Shown in pieces: positions 4,764 to 5,031 of a stretch of 5,031 nucleotides of DNA (positions are counted from its first letter, which is position 1; each line of letters opens with the position of its first letter). Both the position numbers and the translations under genes were made by a program. The notes beneath the pieces were generated by a model. It saw only the letters and a program-made list of their open reading frames with translations, had not been told where the DNA came from and searched no databases. Source of the DNA: JARRNJ01 sp037385045 (GTDB taxonomy: Bacteria; Pseudomonadota; Gammaproteobacteria; JASBUN01). The stretch covers positions 1 through 5,031 of the forward strand of contig JARRNJ010000117.1 of NCBI GenBank assembly GCA_037385045.1, in the 5' to 3' direction.

Positions 4764-5031
4764 GGAGCGGACGCCGCCAACCCGGCCGGCATCGCGATCA
4801 TCGGCGTCGATCCGGACTATCCACTGCTTCTCGAGGGGCCCGATGGAAAGCATCTGCCGAAGGTGAGCTTCCAGAGTCCACTGCGCAGCTATTCGTTCGC
4901 CGCGCCGCCGGGCGCCCATGTGCTCTGGTTGAGCAGTGTTCCGTACGGCGTGCCCCTGCTCCCGCAACGGCTTCGCTGCTACGAGATGCATGTACGTCTC
5001 GAACCCGGGACTCAATATGTCCTCCGGGAAG
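4764..5031 (+). pseudogene. unknown protein, start missing or frame-broken, runs off the window
   Basis: From about 4770 the + strand frame reads as real protein with strongly GC-rich third positions: AANPAGIAIIGVDPDYPLLL, then LRSYSFAAPPGAHVLWL, then YEMHVRLEPGTQYVLRE at the window end. It stays open for 89 codons and continues beyond the window. The pattern of short beta-strands with PPGAHV and LEPGTQYVL suggests an exported beta-rich domain, like those of small lipoproteins or carboxypeptidase-regulatory-like folds; that is a guess. An in-frame TAG at 4761-4763 closes the frame upstream, with no ATG, GTG or TTG near the beginning of the conserved-looking part. One added G near 4768-4770 would join it to the ATG frame at 4690, but that N-terminus does not look like a signal peptide. 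I do not recognise the gene. It is either truncated at its 5' end or affected by a base-calling error. Confidence 0.5.

Noticed and set aside
4740..5015. A 91-codon - strand open frame at the window end
   Set aside because: The opposite strand has protein-like sequence and GC-rich third positions; the - strand translation looks like its mirror.

Overview
The window looks like GC-rich proteobacterial chromosome, most likely gammaproteobacterial. The best evidence is a stand-alone, monofunctional ribB closely resembling the E. coli enzyme, placed behind a canonical FMN riboswitch. A narrower taxonomic assignment is not supported by what can be read here.

Region 1 (1-1297) is the end of a + strand operon. 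It holds the 3' part of a HisC-like class I/II PLP aminotransferase, broken by a one-base frameshift near 391-394. A class I SAM-dependent methyltransferase overlaps its end by 8 bp. Only 3 nt after the methyltransferase stop, a third reading frame opens behind a strong ribosome binding site and then runs into an integron recombination site.

Region 2 (about 1219-2734) is a short piece of integron cassette array with no integrase in view. Two attC sites (1219-1299 and 2181-2256) show paired R and L boxes and the characteristic single unpaired C in the L'' arm. They bracket one cassette (about 1294-2250) carrying a membrane-anchored DUF6544-like protein. A VOC/glyoxalase-fold gene follows the second attC in cassette-like position, but no intact attC follows it.

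Region 3 (2735-3822) is the riboflavin locus: an intergenic stretch with a possible sigma-70 promoter, the FMN riboswitch (2911-3047), a leader of about 110 nt, and ribB (3157-3822). RibB makes the four-carbon precursor of riboflavin, so FMN would feed back on its own synthesis through the leader.

Region 4 (3823-5031) holds a six-helix DUF4386-type membrane protein (3906-4640). After it comes a coding block (about 4764-5031) that runs off the window, has no usable start codon and has an in-frame TAG immediately upstream. It is a second disrupted gene.

The most notable feature is the attC cassette cluster placed between an operon and the ribB leader. The two apparent frame breaks, one at each end of the window, could be real decay or base-calling errors. 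They cannot be told apart from the sequence alone.
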